A stretch of 64,000 nucleotides of DNA, from assembly GCF_000430725.1 (NCBI RefSeq), contig NZ_AUMO01000032.1, positions 124,001 to 188,000 on the forward strand, in the 5' to 3' direction. Below, in pieces: positions 51,079 to 59,935 of the stretch. This DNA comes from Azohydromonas australica DSM 1124. Lineage in GTDB: Bacteria; Pseudomonadota; Gammaproteobacteria; Burkholderiales; Burkholderiaceae_C. A program made the translations under genes and the position numbers. The notes beneath the pieces were generated by a model, which was not told the origin of the DNA, made no database searches, and saw only the letters and a program-made list of their open reading frames with translations. The number at the start of each line of letters is the position of its first letter. Position 1 is the stretch's first letter.

Positions 51079-53355
51079 ATGACCCACAAGAACGACCGCC
51101 GCGCCCTGCTCCCGCTGGGCGCCCTGGCCGCCGGCTTCAGCATCGCCGGCGCCGCGATGGCCCAGCAGGCCGAGGCCCCGGCCAAGGAAACCGAGGCCGT
51201 GATGCCCGCGGTGCGCGCCAAGGCCGCCGGCGAGCCCAAGGGCAACGACAGCCTGCGTACCACCACGACCACCATCGGCAAGGGCAAGCAGGCGCTGCGC
51301 GACATCCCGCAGTCGGTGACGGTGGCCACCGAGAAGCTGATCGAGGACCGCAACCTCGACACGCTCAAGGAAACGCTCAAGAACACTGCTGGCGTGACTT
51401 TCATGGCCGCCGAGGGCGGCGAGGAGGACATCCGGCTGCGCGGCTTCTCGCTGGCCCAGGCCGGCGACATCTACGTGGACGGCCTGCGCGAGCCCGCCTT
51501 CTACGAGCGCGACACCTTCAACTACGACCGCCTGGAGCTGCTGCGCGGCTCGGCCTCGATGCTCTTCGGCCGCGGCTCCACCGGTGGCGCCGTCAACCAG
51601 GTCAGCAAGCTGCCGCAGCTCAGCGATGAGCATGAGGTGCGCGTGACGGCCGGCAACCACAGCTACCGCCGCTTCACCGGCGACTTCAACATCCAGACGG
51701 GTGAAGAGTCGGCGGTGCGCCTGAACACGATGTACACCAAGGCCGACAACAACGGCGCGGGCAGCAGCATCGAGAAGGGCGGCTTTGCCGGTTCCTTCCG
51801 CACCGGCATCGGCACCAACGACGAGTTCACCCTGTCCGGGTTCTACCTGAACAACAACAACGGCATGAACTACGGCATGCCCTGGATCAAGCCCACGGCT
51901 GCCAGCCCCAGCTCGACCAACACGCTGCTGCCGGGGCTGGACCCCTCCACCTACTACGGCATGGCCAGCGACTACAACGACGGTTCGGCCCGCCTTGCCA
52001 CGCTCAGCCACCTGCACCGCTTCGACAACACCACTGAGTTGCGCACGACGCTGCGCAAAGGCAAGTTCGCGCGGGACCAGCATGCCTCCACCATCCGCTT
52101 CGCCGGCACGCCGCTCAACTCGGCCGCGGTGGACCTGAGCAACTTCGGACCCAGCACGGTGCTCACCCGCGGGACCCCTCTGAAGATTCAGAACCTGGAT
52201 ACGCTGCAGCTGCAAAGCGACCTCAGCACCAAGTTCGACGCCCTGGGCATGCGCCACAGCGTGCTCGCCGGCGTGGACTTCGCGCGTGAGGAAAAGCAGG
52301 TCTACACGGCGCGCAGCGCCGTGCAGGGCGGCGTGGTGCCCGTCAAGCCCAACACCACGGTGGGCACGCCCAACGACGGCGCGTGGGTGGACGAAAGCCT
52401 GCGCACGCTGCGCGACGCGAACCAGTTCGTGGCCAAGTCCTGGGGCGTGTACGCGCAGGACATGGTGCAGGTGGCCCCGAAGTGGAAGGTGCTGGGCGGC
52501 GTGCGCTACGACCACATGAAGGGCTCGTTCAACCAGTTCGCGATCCCGGCCAACGCGCCCGGCCCTGTCACGACGACGAGCTACGAGCAGAACATCGGCG
52601 AGTGGAGCAAGCGCGTGGGCGTGCTGTTCCAGCCCAACGAGCTGCAGTCCTACCACTTCTCCTGGGGCACCTCCTTCAACACCTCAGGTGACTCCTACTC
52701 TTACAGCGCCTTCAGCGCCAACACGGATCCGGAGCAGAGCGAGAACCTGGAGCTCGGTGCCAAGCTCGACAGCGCGGACGGCCGCTTCACCACCCGTCTG
52801 GCCCTGTTCCGCTCGACCAAGAAGAACGAGCGCAACACTGACGCCACCGAAGGCCCGCTGGGTGAGGAGGCCTATCTGCTCTCGGCCAAGCGCCATGCCA
52901 CGGGCCTGGAGATCGACCTCACCGGCCGAATCACGCCGAAGTGGGAGGTGTACGGCTCCTACATGTGGATCCCGGAAGCCAAGGTGGATGCCACGGCCTC
53001 CAATGCCAGCTTCGGCAACCGCGCCGGTGACCGTCCGGGCCTCACGCCCAAGCACAGCGGCACCATCTGGACCACCTACCAGGTGCTCCCCCAGCTGCGC
53101 CTGGGCGCGGGCGTGAACTTCCGCAGCAAGCAGTCGCCGGCGGACATCTCGACGCAGAACGGCGGCTTGCCGTGGAGCGCTCCGGGCTGGGCCACCTTCG
53201 ACCTGATGGGCGAGTACACCTTCAGCGACAAGGTCTCGCTCAAGGTCAACGTCAACAACGTGGCCGACAAGTACTACGCCGATTCGCTCTATCGCGGCCA
53301 CTACATTCCCGGCTTCGGCCGCCTCGTTCAGGCGCAGCTGATCAGCCGCTTCTGA
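51079..53355 (+). CDS. TonB-dependent siderophore receptor
   Basis: A 758-residue outer-membrane receptor. A signal peptide (LGALAAGFSIAGAAMA) is followed by the plug (RDIPQSVTVATEKLIEDRNL, EEDIRLRGFSLAQAGDIYVDGLRE, ELLRGSASMLFGRGSTGGAVNQVSK) and a barrel of repeated beta strands ending in a terminal aromatic (LISRF). The style resembles catecholate receptors of the Fiu/FhuE group, but the ligand is not certain. It lies 102 bp downstream of exbD and is followed by a PiuC-like gene, the usual partner of Fiu/PiuA receptors. Confidence 0.94.
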   Translation: MTHKNDRRALLPLGALAAGFSIAGAAMAQQAEAPAKETEAVMPAVRAKAAGEPKGNDSLRTTTTTIGKGKQALRDIPQSVTVATEKLIEDRNLDTLKETLKNTAGVTFMAAEGGEEDIRLRGFSLAQAGDIYVDGLREPAFYERDTFNYDRLELLRGSASMLFGRGSTGGAVNQVSKLPQLSDEHEVRVTAGNHSYRRFTGDFNIQTGEESAVRLNTMYTKADNNGAGSSIEKGGFAGSFRTGIGTNDEFTLSGFYLNNNNGMNYGMPWIKPTAASPSSTNTLLPGLDPSTYYGMASDYNDGSARLATLSHLHRFDNTTELRTTLRKGKFARDQHASTIRFAGTPLNSAAVDLSNFGPSTVLTRGTPLKIQNLDTLQLQSDLSTKFDALGMRHSVLAGVDFAREEKQVYTARSAVQGGVVPVKPNTTVGTPNDGAWVDESLRTLRDANQFVAKSWGVYAQDMVQVAPKWKVLGGVRYDHMKGSFNQFAIPANAPGPVTTTSYEQNIGEWSKRVGVLFQPNELQSYHFSWGTSFNTSGDSYSYSAFSANTDPEQSENLELGAKLDSADGRFTTRLALFRSTKKNERNTDATEGPLGEEAYLLSAKRHATGLEIDLTGRITPKWEVYGSYMWIPEAKVDATASNASFGNRAGDRPGLTPKHSGTIWTTYQVLPQLRLGAGVNFRSKQSPADISTQNGGLPWSAPGWATFDLMGEYTFSDKVSLKVNVNNVADKYYADSLYRGHYIPGFGRLVQAQLISRF

Positions 53356-53441
53356 TCCCCCCGCTCCTCTGACCGCGGCGGCCGCTCCTGCTCCAGGACG
53401 GCCGCCGTTCCCGCTTCCACTCCTTCATGACGGGTGCGCCC

Positions 53442-54125
53442 ATGCTGCTCCACGTTCCCGAAGTCCTCACCCCCGACGAGCTGCGGCAGTGCCGCGAGAT
53501 CCTGCGCGACGCGCCCTGGATCGACGGCCTCGCCACCGCCGGCGCGCAGTCGGCCGCGGTCAAGAACAACGAGCAGCTGCCCACGCGTTGTGAGCAGGCG
53601 CAGGCGCTGCAGGGCATCGTGCTGCGGGCGCTGGAGCGCCATCCCCTCTTCTTCTCGGCGGCGCTGCCCAAGCGCATCCTGCCGCCCATGTTCAACCGCT
53701 ACGGCGGCACCGCCAACACTTACGGGCCGCACGTGGACATGGCGGTGCGCCACACCGCCGAGCGCAACGTGCGCGTGCGCACCGACATCTCCTGCACCCT
53801 GTTCTTCGCCGAGCCCGAGGAGTACGACGGCGGCGAGCTGGTCATCGATGACACCTACGGCAGCCAGCGCGTGAAGCTGCCGGCCGGCGACATGGTGCTC
53901 TACCCCGGCACCAGCGTGCATGGCGTGGCGCCGGTGACGCGCGGCTACAGGCTGGCCAGCTTCTTCTGGGTCGAGAGCATGGTGCGCAGCGACGAGCAGC
54001 GCCGGCTGCTGTTCGACCTGGACATGAACCTCATGCGGCTGCGCGAGCGCGAGGGCGAGACGCCCGAGGCCGTGGGGCTTACCGGCACCTATCACAACCT
54101 GCTGCGCATGTGGGCCGACACCTGA
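53442..54125 (+). CDS. PKHD-type Fe(II)/2-oxoglutarate hydroxylase, PiuC/YbiX-like
   Basis: A 227-residue oxygenase. The iron ligands are in YGPHVDMAV (HxD) and [11 protein letters not shown] (distal His and 2-oxoglutarate Arg). Segments [33 protein letters not shown] and [14 protein letters not shown] align well with E. coli YbiX. It is expressed beside siderophore receptors in many bacteria, but its substrate is unknown. The start at 53442 matches the YbiX N-terminus; an ATG at 53427 is also possible. Confidence 0.9.
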   Translation: MLLHVPEVLTPDELRQCREILRDAPWIDGLATAGAQSAAVKNNEQLPTRCEQAQALQGIVLRALERHPLFFSAALPKRILPPMFNRYGGTANTYGPHVDMAVRHTAERNVRVRTDISCTLFFAEPEEYDGGELVIDDTYGSQRVKLPAGDMVLYPGTSVHGVAPVTRGYRLASFFWVESMVRSDEQRRLLFDLDMNLMRLREREGETPEAVGLTGTYHNLLRMWADT

Positions 54126-54135
54126 AGGCCGCGCC

Positions 54136-55251
54136 ATGAGCAGCAACGCCCCTGACGCCGCGGCGCGGCCGCGCATCCCGGCCGGCATCGCCAGTGCCGC
54201 CGACTACGAGCCGCATGCGCGCGAGCGCATGGACCCCGCCGCCTGGGCCTACCTGTGCGGCGGCGCGGGCGACGAGATCACGCTGCGCGCCAACCGCGAG
54301 GCCTGGGACGCGCTGCGGCTGCTGCCGCGCGTGCTGCGTCCGCTGGCCGGTGGCTGCGCCGGCATCGATCTGCTGGGCCGGCGCCTGGCCAGCCCGCTGC
54401 TGGTGGCGCCCATGGCCTTCCAGCGCCTGGCCCATGCCGACGGCGAGGCCGCCACCGCGCTGGCCGCCGCGGCGCAGGGCGTGGGCATGGTGCTCAGCGC
54501 CCAGGCCAGCCAGCGGCTGGAGGACGTCGCCGCGCTGGTGCGCGACGAGGCCGACCGCGGGCCGCTGTGGTTCCAGCTCTACCTGCAGCGCGAGCGCGGC
54601 CACACGCTGGAGCTGGTGCAGCGCGCCGAGGCCGCGGGCTTCGAGGCGCTGGTGCTCACGGTCGATGCGCCCACCTCCGGCGCGCGCGACCGGGAGCGCC
54701 GCGCCGGCTTCTGCCTGCCGCCGGGCATTTCGGCGGTCAACCTGCGTCCGCAACCGTCGCCGCCGCAGGCCCAGGACTTCTTCGCCCAGGTGGTCGCGCA
54801 GGCACCGACCTGGGATGACGTGGCCTGGCTGCGCTCGGCCACGAGGCTGCCGCTGCTGCTCAAAGGCGTGCTGCACCCGGCCGACGCGCGCCAGGCGCTG
54901 GCGCTGGGCGTGGCCGGGCTGATCGTCTCCAACCACGGCGGGCGCACGCTGGACACGGCGGTGAGCACCGCGCGCGCGCTGCCGCGCATCGCCGATGCGC
55001 TGGGCGGTGCGCTGCCGCTGCTGGTGGACGGCGGCATCCGCCGCGGCACCGACGTGCTCAAGGCGCTGGCGCTGGGCGCGCACGCGGTGCTGCTGGGCCG
55101 ACCGGTGCTGCACGGCCTGGCCACGGCCGGGGCGCTGGGCGTGGCCCATGTGCTGCGGCTCGTGCGCGACGAATTCGAGATCGCCATGGCGCTGTGCGGC
55201 TGTGCCGGCGTGGCCGGCATCGGCCCCGAATTGCTCGATCCGCCGGCTTGA
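54136..55251 (+). CDS. FMN-dependent alpha-hydroxy-acid oxidizing protein
   Basis: A 371-residue flavoenzyme of the glycolate oxidase / lactate dehydrogenase (LldD-like) family. The catalytic His and Arg lie in IVSNHGGRTLD, the FMN-phosphate loop in LLVDGGIRRGTDVLKAL, and substrate residues in WFQLYLQRERG. It is only 10 bp after the PiuC-like gene, so it may be part of an iron-responsive operon. Which 2-hydroxyacid is oxidised is unknown. Confidence 0.9.
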   Translation: MSSNAPDAAARPRIPAGIASAADYEPHARERMDPAAWAYLCGGAGDEITLRANREAWDALRLLPRVLRPLAGGCAGIDLLGRRLASPLLVAPMAFQRLAHADGEAATALAAAAQGVGMVLSAQASQRLEDVAALVRDEADRGPLWFQLYLQRERGHTLELVQRAEAAGFEALVLTVDAPTSGARDRERRAGFCLPPGISAVNLRPQPSPPQAQDFFAQVVAQAPTWDDVAWLRSATRLPLLLKGVLHPADARQALALGVAGLIVSNHGGRTLDTAVSTARALPRIADALGGALPLLVDGGIRRGTDVLKALALGAHAVLLGRPVLHGLATAGALGVAHVLRLVRDEFEIAMALCGCAGVAGIGPELLDPPA

Positions 55252-55357
55252 GCTGGCGCATTCCTGAGCCTTGGACGGCCCGGCTTGGACCGTGCGTCGG
55301 CCTGTTTTGATGCCGTGGTGCCACAAATGCCCGCTTTATGATGGCGCGACAGCTTCC

Positions 55358-55370
55358 GGAAACGGTTTCC
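55358..55370. promoter_or_regulatory. 13-bp palindrome upstream of the SWIB gene
   Basis: GGAAAC-G-GTTTCC is a perfect palindrome in the otherwise featureless 263-bp gap between the hydroxy-acid oxidase and SWIB genes, about 145 bp before the SWIB start. It could be an operator; nothing else identifies the binding protein. Confidence 0.35.
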
Positions 55371-55514
55371 CAGAGGGAAAACAGTGGCTGCGGCTTCTCA
55401 CTCCCCTAGGGGCGCAGTACCATTTGCCCTGCAGGGTGCCGCAGAGAAAAGAGGGTTCATGCAGCCTTCGCCCCACCCGGCGCATCAACTCAGTAATTGA
55501 TGGAGAGATTCCAA

Positions 55515-55859
55515 ATGGCAACTGCAAAGAAAGCTGCGTCCAAGACGGTCGCGGCGAAGAAGGCCCCGGCCGCCAAGAAGGCCGAGTCGGCGGCCACCGC
55601 CGAGGGCAAGCGCAGCCCCAACGCTGCCTTCATGAAGGAGATGAAGCCCAGCGCCCAGCTCGCGGCCGTCATCGGCGACAAGCCGATGCCGCGCACCGAG
55701 GTCACGAAGAAGGTGTGGGACTACATCAAGGCCAACAACCTTCAGGACGCTGCCAACAAGCGCATGATCAACGCCGACGCCAAGCTGAAGGACATCTTCA
55801 AGAAGCCCCAGGTGTCGATGTTCGAGATGACCAAGCTCATCAACGAACACCTCAAGTGA
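55515..55859 (+). CDS. SWIB/MDM2 domain protein with histone H1-like N-terminus
   Basis: A 114-residue protein. The first 40 or so residues are Lys/Ala-rich (AAKKAPAAKKAESAATAEGK), like bacterial histone H1 tails. The rest is a SWIB domain (PSAQLAAVIGDKPMPRTEVT, KVWDYIKANNLQD, FKKPQVSMFEMTKLINEHL). The best-known relatives are chlamydial SWIB proteins; in eukaryotes SWIB occurs in chromatin-remodelling complexes. TGGAGAG lies upstream of the ATG. It is probably a nucleoid-associated protein, expressed on its own, with a terminator after it. Confidence 0.9.
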   Translation: MATAKKAASKTVAAKKAPAAKKAESAATAEGKRSPNAAFMKEMKPSAQLAAVIGDKPMPRTEVTKKVWDYIKANNLQDAANKRMINADAKLKDIFKKPQVSMFEMTKLINEHLK

Positions 55860-55892
55860 TCGTCCGGGCGCGCTCCAGCGCCCACGTCATCG

Positions 55893-55919
55893 AAAAGCCG
55901 GCCCCGCGCCGGCTTTTTT
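55893..55919 (+). terminator. Intrinsic terminator after the SWIB gene
   Basis: AAAAGCCGGC-CCCGC-GCCGGCTTTTTT, about 34 bp after the SWIB stop codon. Confidence 0.92.
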
Positions 55920-55953
55920 CATGCCCGCGTGGCAGTACCTTGCGGGCTCTTCA

Positions 55954-55968
55954 TGAGAACCATTCGCA
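55954..55968. promoter_or_regulatory. Fur-like box upstream of the PepSY gene
   Basis: TGAGAAC-C-ATTCGCA matches the 7-1-7 Fur consensus at about ten of fourteen paired positions and lies 60 bp before the PepSY start. It is weaker than the tonB box. Confidence 0.5.
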
Positions 55969-56027
55969 TTCGTGTGGTAGGCTGAAGTCATTCATAACCG
56001 ACTCACCCCATTGCACAGAGGGATGCC

Positions 56028-56309
56028 ATGAAGCCGTTCGTTCTCGTCGCCGCCACGCTGGGCCTGGTCGCCAGCCTGGGCTCCACCGCCGTCATGGCCA
56101 AGGCCAACTGCAAGGCCTACCCGAAGGAGGAGTGGCTGAAGGAGGACGAGGCGCGCTCGCGCATCGAGGCCCAGGGTTACAAGATCAACAAGTTCAAGGT
56201 GGACGGCAACTGCTACGAGATCTACGGCCGCGCGCCGGACGGCCGCAAGGTCGAGATCTACTACGACGCCAAGACGCTCAACCCGGTCAAGACCGAGTAC
56301 GGTGAGTAA
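56028..56309 (+). CDS. Periplasmic PepSY domain protein
   Basis: A 93-residue exported protein with a signal peptide ending STAVMA. The mature part is one PepSY module (DEARSRIEAQGYKINKFKVD, YEIYGRAPDGRKVEIYYDAK) with two cysteines (ANCKAY and GNCYEI) that could form a disulfide. PepSY proteins are found beside peptidases and redox proteins. It overlaps the cytochrome b561 gene, so the two likely act together in periplasmic electron transfer or ferric reduction. Confidence 0.88.
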   Translation: MKPFVLVAATLGLVASLGSTAVMAKANCKAYPKEEWLKEDEARSRIEAQGYKINKFKVDGNCYEIYGRAPDGRKVEIYYDAKTLNPVKTEYGE

Positions 56310-56877
56310 GTCCGCGCCGCGGGTGCACCGCGGCACGGGCAGCACCGACGTTGCCGCGTCAACCGCCGTGCGCGTGTGGGACGCCGTCGTGCGCCTGGCG
56401 CACTGGACGCTGGCGGCCACGGTGCTCTTCGACTGGGTGCGCGACGACGGCGACCGGCTGCACCGCACGGTGGGCTACGTGGCCGTCGGCGCGGTGGTGG
56501 CGCGGCTGCTGTGGGCGCTGCTTGCGCGCCGCGGCTACGCTGACCTGTCGCACCTGAAGCCCTCGCTGGGCGCCACGCGCACCTACCTGCGCCAAGGCGC
56601 GCCGCGGCACGTCGGCCACGACCCGCTGGGCCTGTGGATGGTGTGGCTGCTGTGGGCGCTGGTGCTGCTGCTGGGCCTCACGGGCTGGGTCAGCCGGCTC
56701 GACGCCTTCTGGGGCGAGGACTGGCCCATCGAGCTGCACCAGTGGCTGGCCGATGCGCTGGTCGCCTGCGTGGTGGTGCACCTCCTGGGCGTGGCCGGCA
56801 TGAGCTGGCACTGGCGCGAGAACCTGCCGGCCTCGATGCTCACCGGCCGCAAGCGCGCCGACGAACGCCGGCGCTGA
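56302..56877 (+). CDS. Cytochrome b561 family protein
   Basis: A 191-residue membrane protein with about four helices and histidines placed for two b haems (RLAHWT, RLHRTVGY, ELHQWLAD, VVVHLLGVAG). The pattern fits the Ni/Fe-hydrogenase-type cytochrome b / b561 family. It starts with a GTG that overlaps the PepSY stop. Paired with a PepSY protein behind a Fur-like box, it may pass electrons to a periplasmic acceptor under iron limitation; that role is inference. Confidence 0.9.
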   Translation: MSKSAPRVHRGTGSTDVAASTAVRVWDAVVRLAHWTLAATVLFDWVRDDGDRLHRTVGYVAVGAVVARLLWALLARRGYADLSHLKPSLGATRTYLRQGAPRHVGHDPLGLWMVWLLWALVLLLGLTGWVSRLDAFWGEDWPIELHQWLADALVACVVVHLLGVAGMSWHWRENLPASMLTGRKRADERRR

Positions 56878-56883
56878 GCTTTT

Positions 56884-58080
56884 TCAGGGCGCCAGGTGCG
56901 CCTGCAGGAAGGCTTCGAGCTCGCGCAGGAACTCCGTGTGGTGCGCCTGGCGGCTGAAGTGATGGTCGCCGCCCTCCTGCTCCATGTAGCGGTAGCTCCG
57001 GCCGGCGCTTGCCAGCGCCTTCGCCATGTCGCGGCTTTGTTCCACCGGCACGCGGCGATCCGCGGTGCCGTGCACCAGCAGCACCGGCACCTCGATGCGC
57101 TGCGCCTGCAGCGCCGGCGAGGTGGCGCGCAGCCGCTCCCGGTCCTGCCACCAGTTGCCCAGGACCCGGCGCGAGCCTTCCTTGCCGCCGATGAACTCCG
57201 TCCAGTGCAGCGCCAGGTCAGTCAGGTTGGACACCCCGGCGAAGCTCACCGCGCAGCGGTACAGGTGCGGCGTCTTGACCACGCCCATCAGCGCGGCATA
57301 GCCGCCGTAGCTGGCGCCGACGATGCAGATGCGCCGCGGATCGGCCACGCCCTGCGACACCGCCCACTGCACCGCGTCCTCCAGGTCTTCCTGCATTTCC
57401 TGGCCCCACCGCTGCAGCCCGGCCTTCTGGAACTCGGCGCCGTAGCCGCTGGAGCCGCGGAAGTTCACCTGCAGCACCGTGTAGCCCCGGTTCGCCAGCA
57501 GCTCGGTCCAGGGGTCGAAGCTCGCGTCGTCTCGGGCATACGGCCCGCCATGCGGCAGCAGCACCAGCGGGCCCGGCGCCGTGCCGCCGTTGCGCGCGTG
57601 CGTGAGGTAGGCCGCCAGCGACAGCCCGTCCCGCGCCTGGATGCGGACCGCCTTCTCCACCGTGCCCGTGAAGCCGCGGCGGCCCGGGTAGATGACGCTC
57701 ACCAGCAGCCGCTCGTTGCCGACCCAGCGCGCCCAGCGGAAGCGGAACTTCAGGTTGTCGGTCTTCATGAGCGCGCGCAGCTCGCCGCCGTCCACGTCGC
57801 GGGTGACGAGCAGCGTGTCCTCGCCGCGGTTCACCAGCGCCGCGAGGCGCGCGCCGTTGGGCGAGAGCGACACGCCCGTGAACATCGGCAGCCGCGCGAA
57901 ATGCTCCAGCGGCACGCGCGCCGGCGCGGGCGGTGCCGCCTCGGCGGGGGCAGGCTGCTGCGCGGCAGGGGTGTCACCGGCGCCTGCACGGCACGGCGCC
58001 CAGGCCATCGCCAGCGCCGCCAGCGCCAGCCCACCGGCGCGCCAAGCCCGACCTTTCAACGTCGCGCCCGCGTACCCCAC
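56884..58080 (-). CDS. S9 family peptidase with a strongly shortened propeller
   Basis: A 398-residue exported protein (GTG start, signal-like stretch [19 protein letters not shown]). The C-terminal 250 residues are a complete prolyl-oligopeptidase catalytic domain: Ser257 in GASYGGY, Asp341 in HGTADRR, His373 in GGDHHF. The N-terminal part between residues 57 and 145 contains only about one propeller blade ([20 protein letters not shown]), where relatives have about 350 residues. [19 protein letters not shown] runs straight into [15 protein letters not shown], which suggests an internal deletion. The first few codons could also start at a TTG. Confidence 0.85.
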   Translation of the reverse strand: MGYAGATLKGRAWRAGGLALAALAMAWAPCRAGAGDTPAAQQPAPAEAAPPAPARVPLEHFARLPMFTGVSLSPNGARLAALVNRGEDTLLVTRDVDGGELRALMKTDNLKFRFRWARWVGNERLLVSVIYPGRRGFTGTVEKAVRIQARDGLSLAAYLTHARNGGTAPGPLVLLPHGGPYARDDASFDPWTELLANRGYTVLQVNFRGSSGYGAEFQKAGLQRWGQEMQEDLEDAVQWAVSQGVADPRRICIVGASYGGYAALMGVVKTPHLYRCAVSFAGVSNLTDLALHWTEFIGGKEGSRRVLGNWWQDRERLRATSPALQAQRIEVPVLLVHGTADRRVPVEQSRDMAKALASAGRSYRYMEQEGGDHHFSRQAHHTEFLRELEAFLQAHLAP

Positions 58081-58292
58081 TCCCCTGCCGCGCCGGCTTG
58101 CGCGCTCTCCTATCGTGTATTCCCTGCTTGGTCTTGCGCCGCGCGCTCTGGTCTAGCGCGCATCGTGTTGGGCCGGCCCACGAAGGGTTCGTTGCCCACG
58201 TACTTTTATTGTGCCGTGTCAAGACCTTCCCACTCCCCGTTTCACGGGGCGCAGGCATGATGCCGCCTTTACAACCTGCTTCGTGCTCCGCC

Positions 58293-58760
58293 ATGCAAGG
58301 CCATCCCGCCGTCCTCGATGCCCTCAACGCGCTGCTTGTCGGCGAGCTTGCCGCCCGCGACCAGTACTTCATCCACTCGCGCATGCTGGAGGACTGGGGT
58401 TACGGCAAGCTCGCCGCGCGCATCTCGCACGAGATGGAGGACGAGACCGGCCACGCCGACGCGCTGATCAAGCGCATCCTGATGCTGAGCGGGCGGCCCA
58501 ACATGGTGCCCGCGCCGCTGAACGTGGGCACGGACGTGCCCAGCGTGCTGGGCAACGACCTGGCGGTCGAGTACTCGGTGATCAACCACCTGCGCGAGGT
58601 GATCGCGCTGTGCGAGCGCGAGCGCGACTTCGTCACCCGCGACCTGCTGCTGCCGATGCTGGAGGACACCGAGGAAGACCACGCCCACTGGCTGGAGCAG
58701 CAGCTCGGCCTGATCCAGGCCGTGGGCCTGCCCAACTACCTGCAGAGCCAGATGGGCTGA
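58293..58760 (+). CDS. bfr: Bacterioferritin
   Basis: A 155-residue four-helix iron-storage protein. Ferroxidase ligands Glu18, Glu51, His54 and the DEDHAHW-type C-terminal pair ([11 protein letters not shown]) are present, as is Tyr25. At the haem-ligand position 52 of E. coli Bfr (Met) this protein has Thr ([11 protein letters not shown]), so it may not bind haem or may need a partner subunit. The ATG at 58293 gives the family N-terminus; an ATG twelve codons upstream is less likely. No bfd gene is nearby. Confidence 0.9.
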   Translation: MQGHPAVLDALNALLVGELAARDQYFIHSRMLEDWGYGKLAARISHEMEDETGHADALIKRILMLSGRPNMVPAPLNVGTDVPSVLGNDLAVEYSVINHLREVIALCERERDFVTRDLLLPMLEDTEEDHAHWLEQQLGLIQAVGLPNYLQSQMG

Positions 58761-58800
58761 GCGGGCCTGCGGCCGCAGCCGCGGCCTCCCTCTCCATGCA

Positions 58801-58828
58801 ACAGGCCGCCCTTGGGCGGCCTGTGCTT
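58801..58828. terminator. Intrinsic terminator after bfr
   Basis: ACAGGCCGCCC-TT-GGGCGGCCTGT is a perfect 11-bp stem with a short T-run after GC. It lies between bfr and the convergent response regulator gene. Confidence 0.75.
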
Positions 58829-58863
58829 TTGCATCGTTCAGCGCACGGCGCCTATGGCGTTGC

Positions 58864-59274
58864 TCAGGGCAGCCACTGCGCCAGCTGGACCCACATCTGC
58901 GCGATGGAGATGGGCTTGGTCCAGTAGTCGTCGAAGCCGGCGTGCTTGGCCGCGCGGGCCTGCTCGGGCATGGCGTCGGCCGACAGCGCGATGCACGGCA
59001 ACCGGGCCGTGACCGGGTCGGCGCGCAGCTGCGCGATCAGCTCCAGTCCGGTCATGTCGGGCAGGTTCATGTCGATGAGCAGCAGCTCCGGCGCATCCTC
59101 GCGCGCCGCGCGCAGGCCCGAGGCACCGTCGGGCTCGATCTGCAGCGACCAGCCCTCGTGGCCGCGGAACATCTCCGTCATCAGCAGCGCGTTGAGCGGC
59201 TCGTCCTCGATGTAGAGCACGCGTCGCGGCGCACGGTCGGCGCCTGCCGACGAGGCTGCGCGATCAACCGACAT
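58864..59274 (-). CDS. Receiver-only response regulator
   Basis: A 136-residue CheY-like protein with no output domain. Acidic pocket YIEDEPL, phospho-acceptor Asp68 in LLLIDMNLPD, the Thr/Ser switch in IALSADAM and the Lys in WTKPI are present. A partner kinase is not in the window. It overlaps the dienelactone hydrolase gene by 11 bp, so it is probably cotranscribed with it. Confidence 0.9.
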   Translation of the reverse strand: MSVDRAASSAGADRAPRRVLYIEDEPLNALLMTEMFRGHEGWSLQIEPDGASGLRAAREDAPELLLIDMNLPDMTGLELIAQLRADPVTARLPCIALSADAMPEQARAAKHAGFDDYWTKPISIAQMWVQLAQWLP

Positions 59275-59935
59275 GCTGCTGCAGGAAGTCCAGCGAGCGG
59301 CGGCGGGCCAGCGCGGCGCTCTCGGGTTCGAAGGCCGCGCGCTGGTCGCAGTTGAATCCGTGGTCGGCCGGGTACACGTGCACCTGCACCTCGGGCCGTG
59401 CCTGCGTGAAGGCCTGCACCTGCGTCTGCGGGATGAGGTGGTCGCGCTCGCCGAAGTGCGCCAGCACCGGGCAGCGCGGCTGCAGTGCCGCCTGGTCGGG
59501 GATGCCGGCGCCGTAGTAGCTGATGGCCGCCGACAGCCCGTCGAGCTTGCCGGCCGATAGCCATGCCATCAGCCCGCCCCAGCAGTAGCCCACGATGCCC
59601 ACCTTGCCGTGCTTCGCGCCCTCGGCGATGGCAGCGGCGATGTCCTGCAGCACCAGGTCCTGCTGCGCCATGGCCGCGGCCTTCAGCTCGCGCCCGCGCT
59701 TGACGTCGTCCTCGCCGTAGCCCAGCTCCACGCCGTGCTCCAGGCGGTCGAACAGCGGCGGCACGATGGCGACGTAGCCCTCGTCGGCGTAGCCGCGCGC
59801 CACGGCGCGGATGTGCGAGTTCACGCCGAAGATCTCCTGCAGCACCACCAGCGCGCCGCGCGGGCGCCCCTGGGGCAGCTCGATGAAGGCGTCGAAGCGG
59901 TGGCCGTCGGTGGCCTGCAAGGGTTGTAGGGACAT
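59264..59935 (-). CDS. Dienelactone hydrolase family protein
   Basis: A 223-residue alpha/beta hydrolase. The nucleophile is a Cys in VGYCWGG, the Asp lies in FGERDHLIP and the His in YPADHGF. QEIFGVNSHIRAVARGYADEG is family-typical. Homologues cleave dienelactone in aromatic-ring breakdown, but many act on unknown esters. It overlaps the following isomerase gene by 1 bp (on the upstream side) and the receiver gene downstream. Confidence 0.9.
   Translation of the reverse strand: MSLQPLQATDGHRFDAFIELPQGRPRGALVVLQEIFGVNSHIRAVARGYADEGYVAIVPPLFDRLEHGVELGYGEDDVKRGRELKAAAMAQQDLVLQDIAAAIAEGAKHGKVGIVGYCWGGLMAWLSAGKLDGLSAAISYYGAGIPDQAALQPRCPVLAHFGERDHLIPQTQVQAFTQARPEVQVHVYPADHGFNCDQRAAFEPESAALARRRSLDFLQQHVG

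Noticed and set aside
53376-53410. Terminator after the siderophore receptor
   Set aside because: A GC-rich inverted repeat is present but there is no T-run and the next gene is close, so cotranscription is at least as likely.
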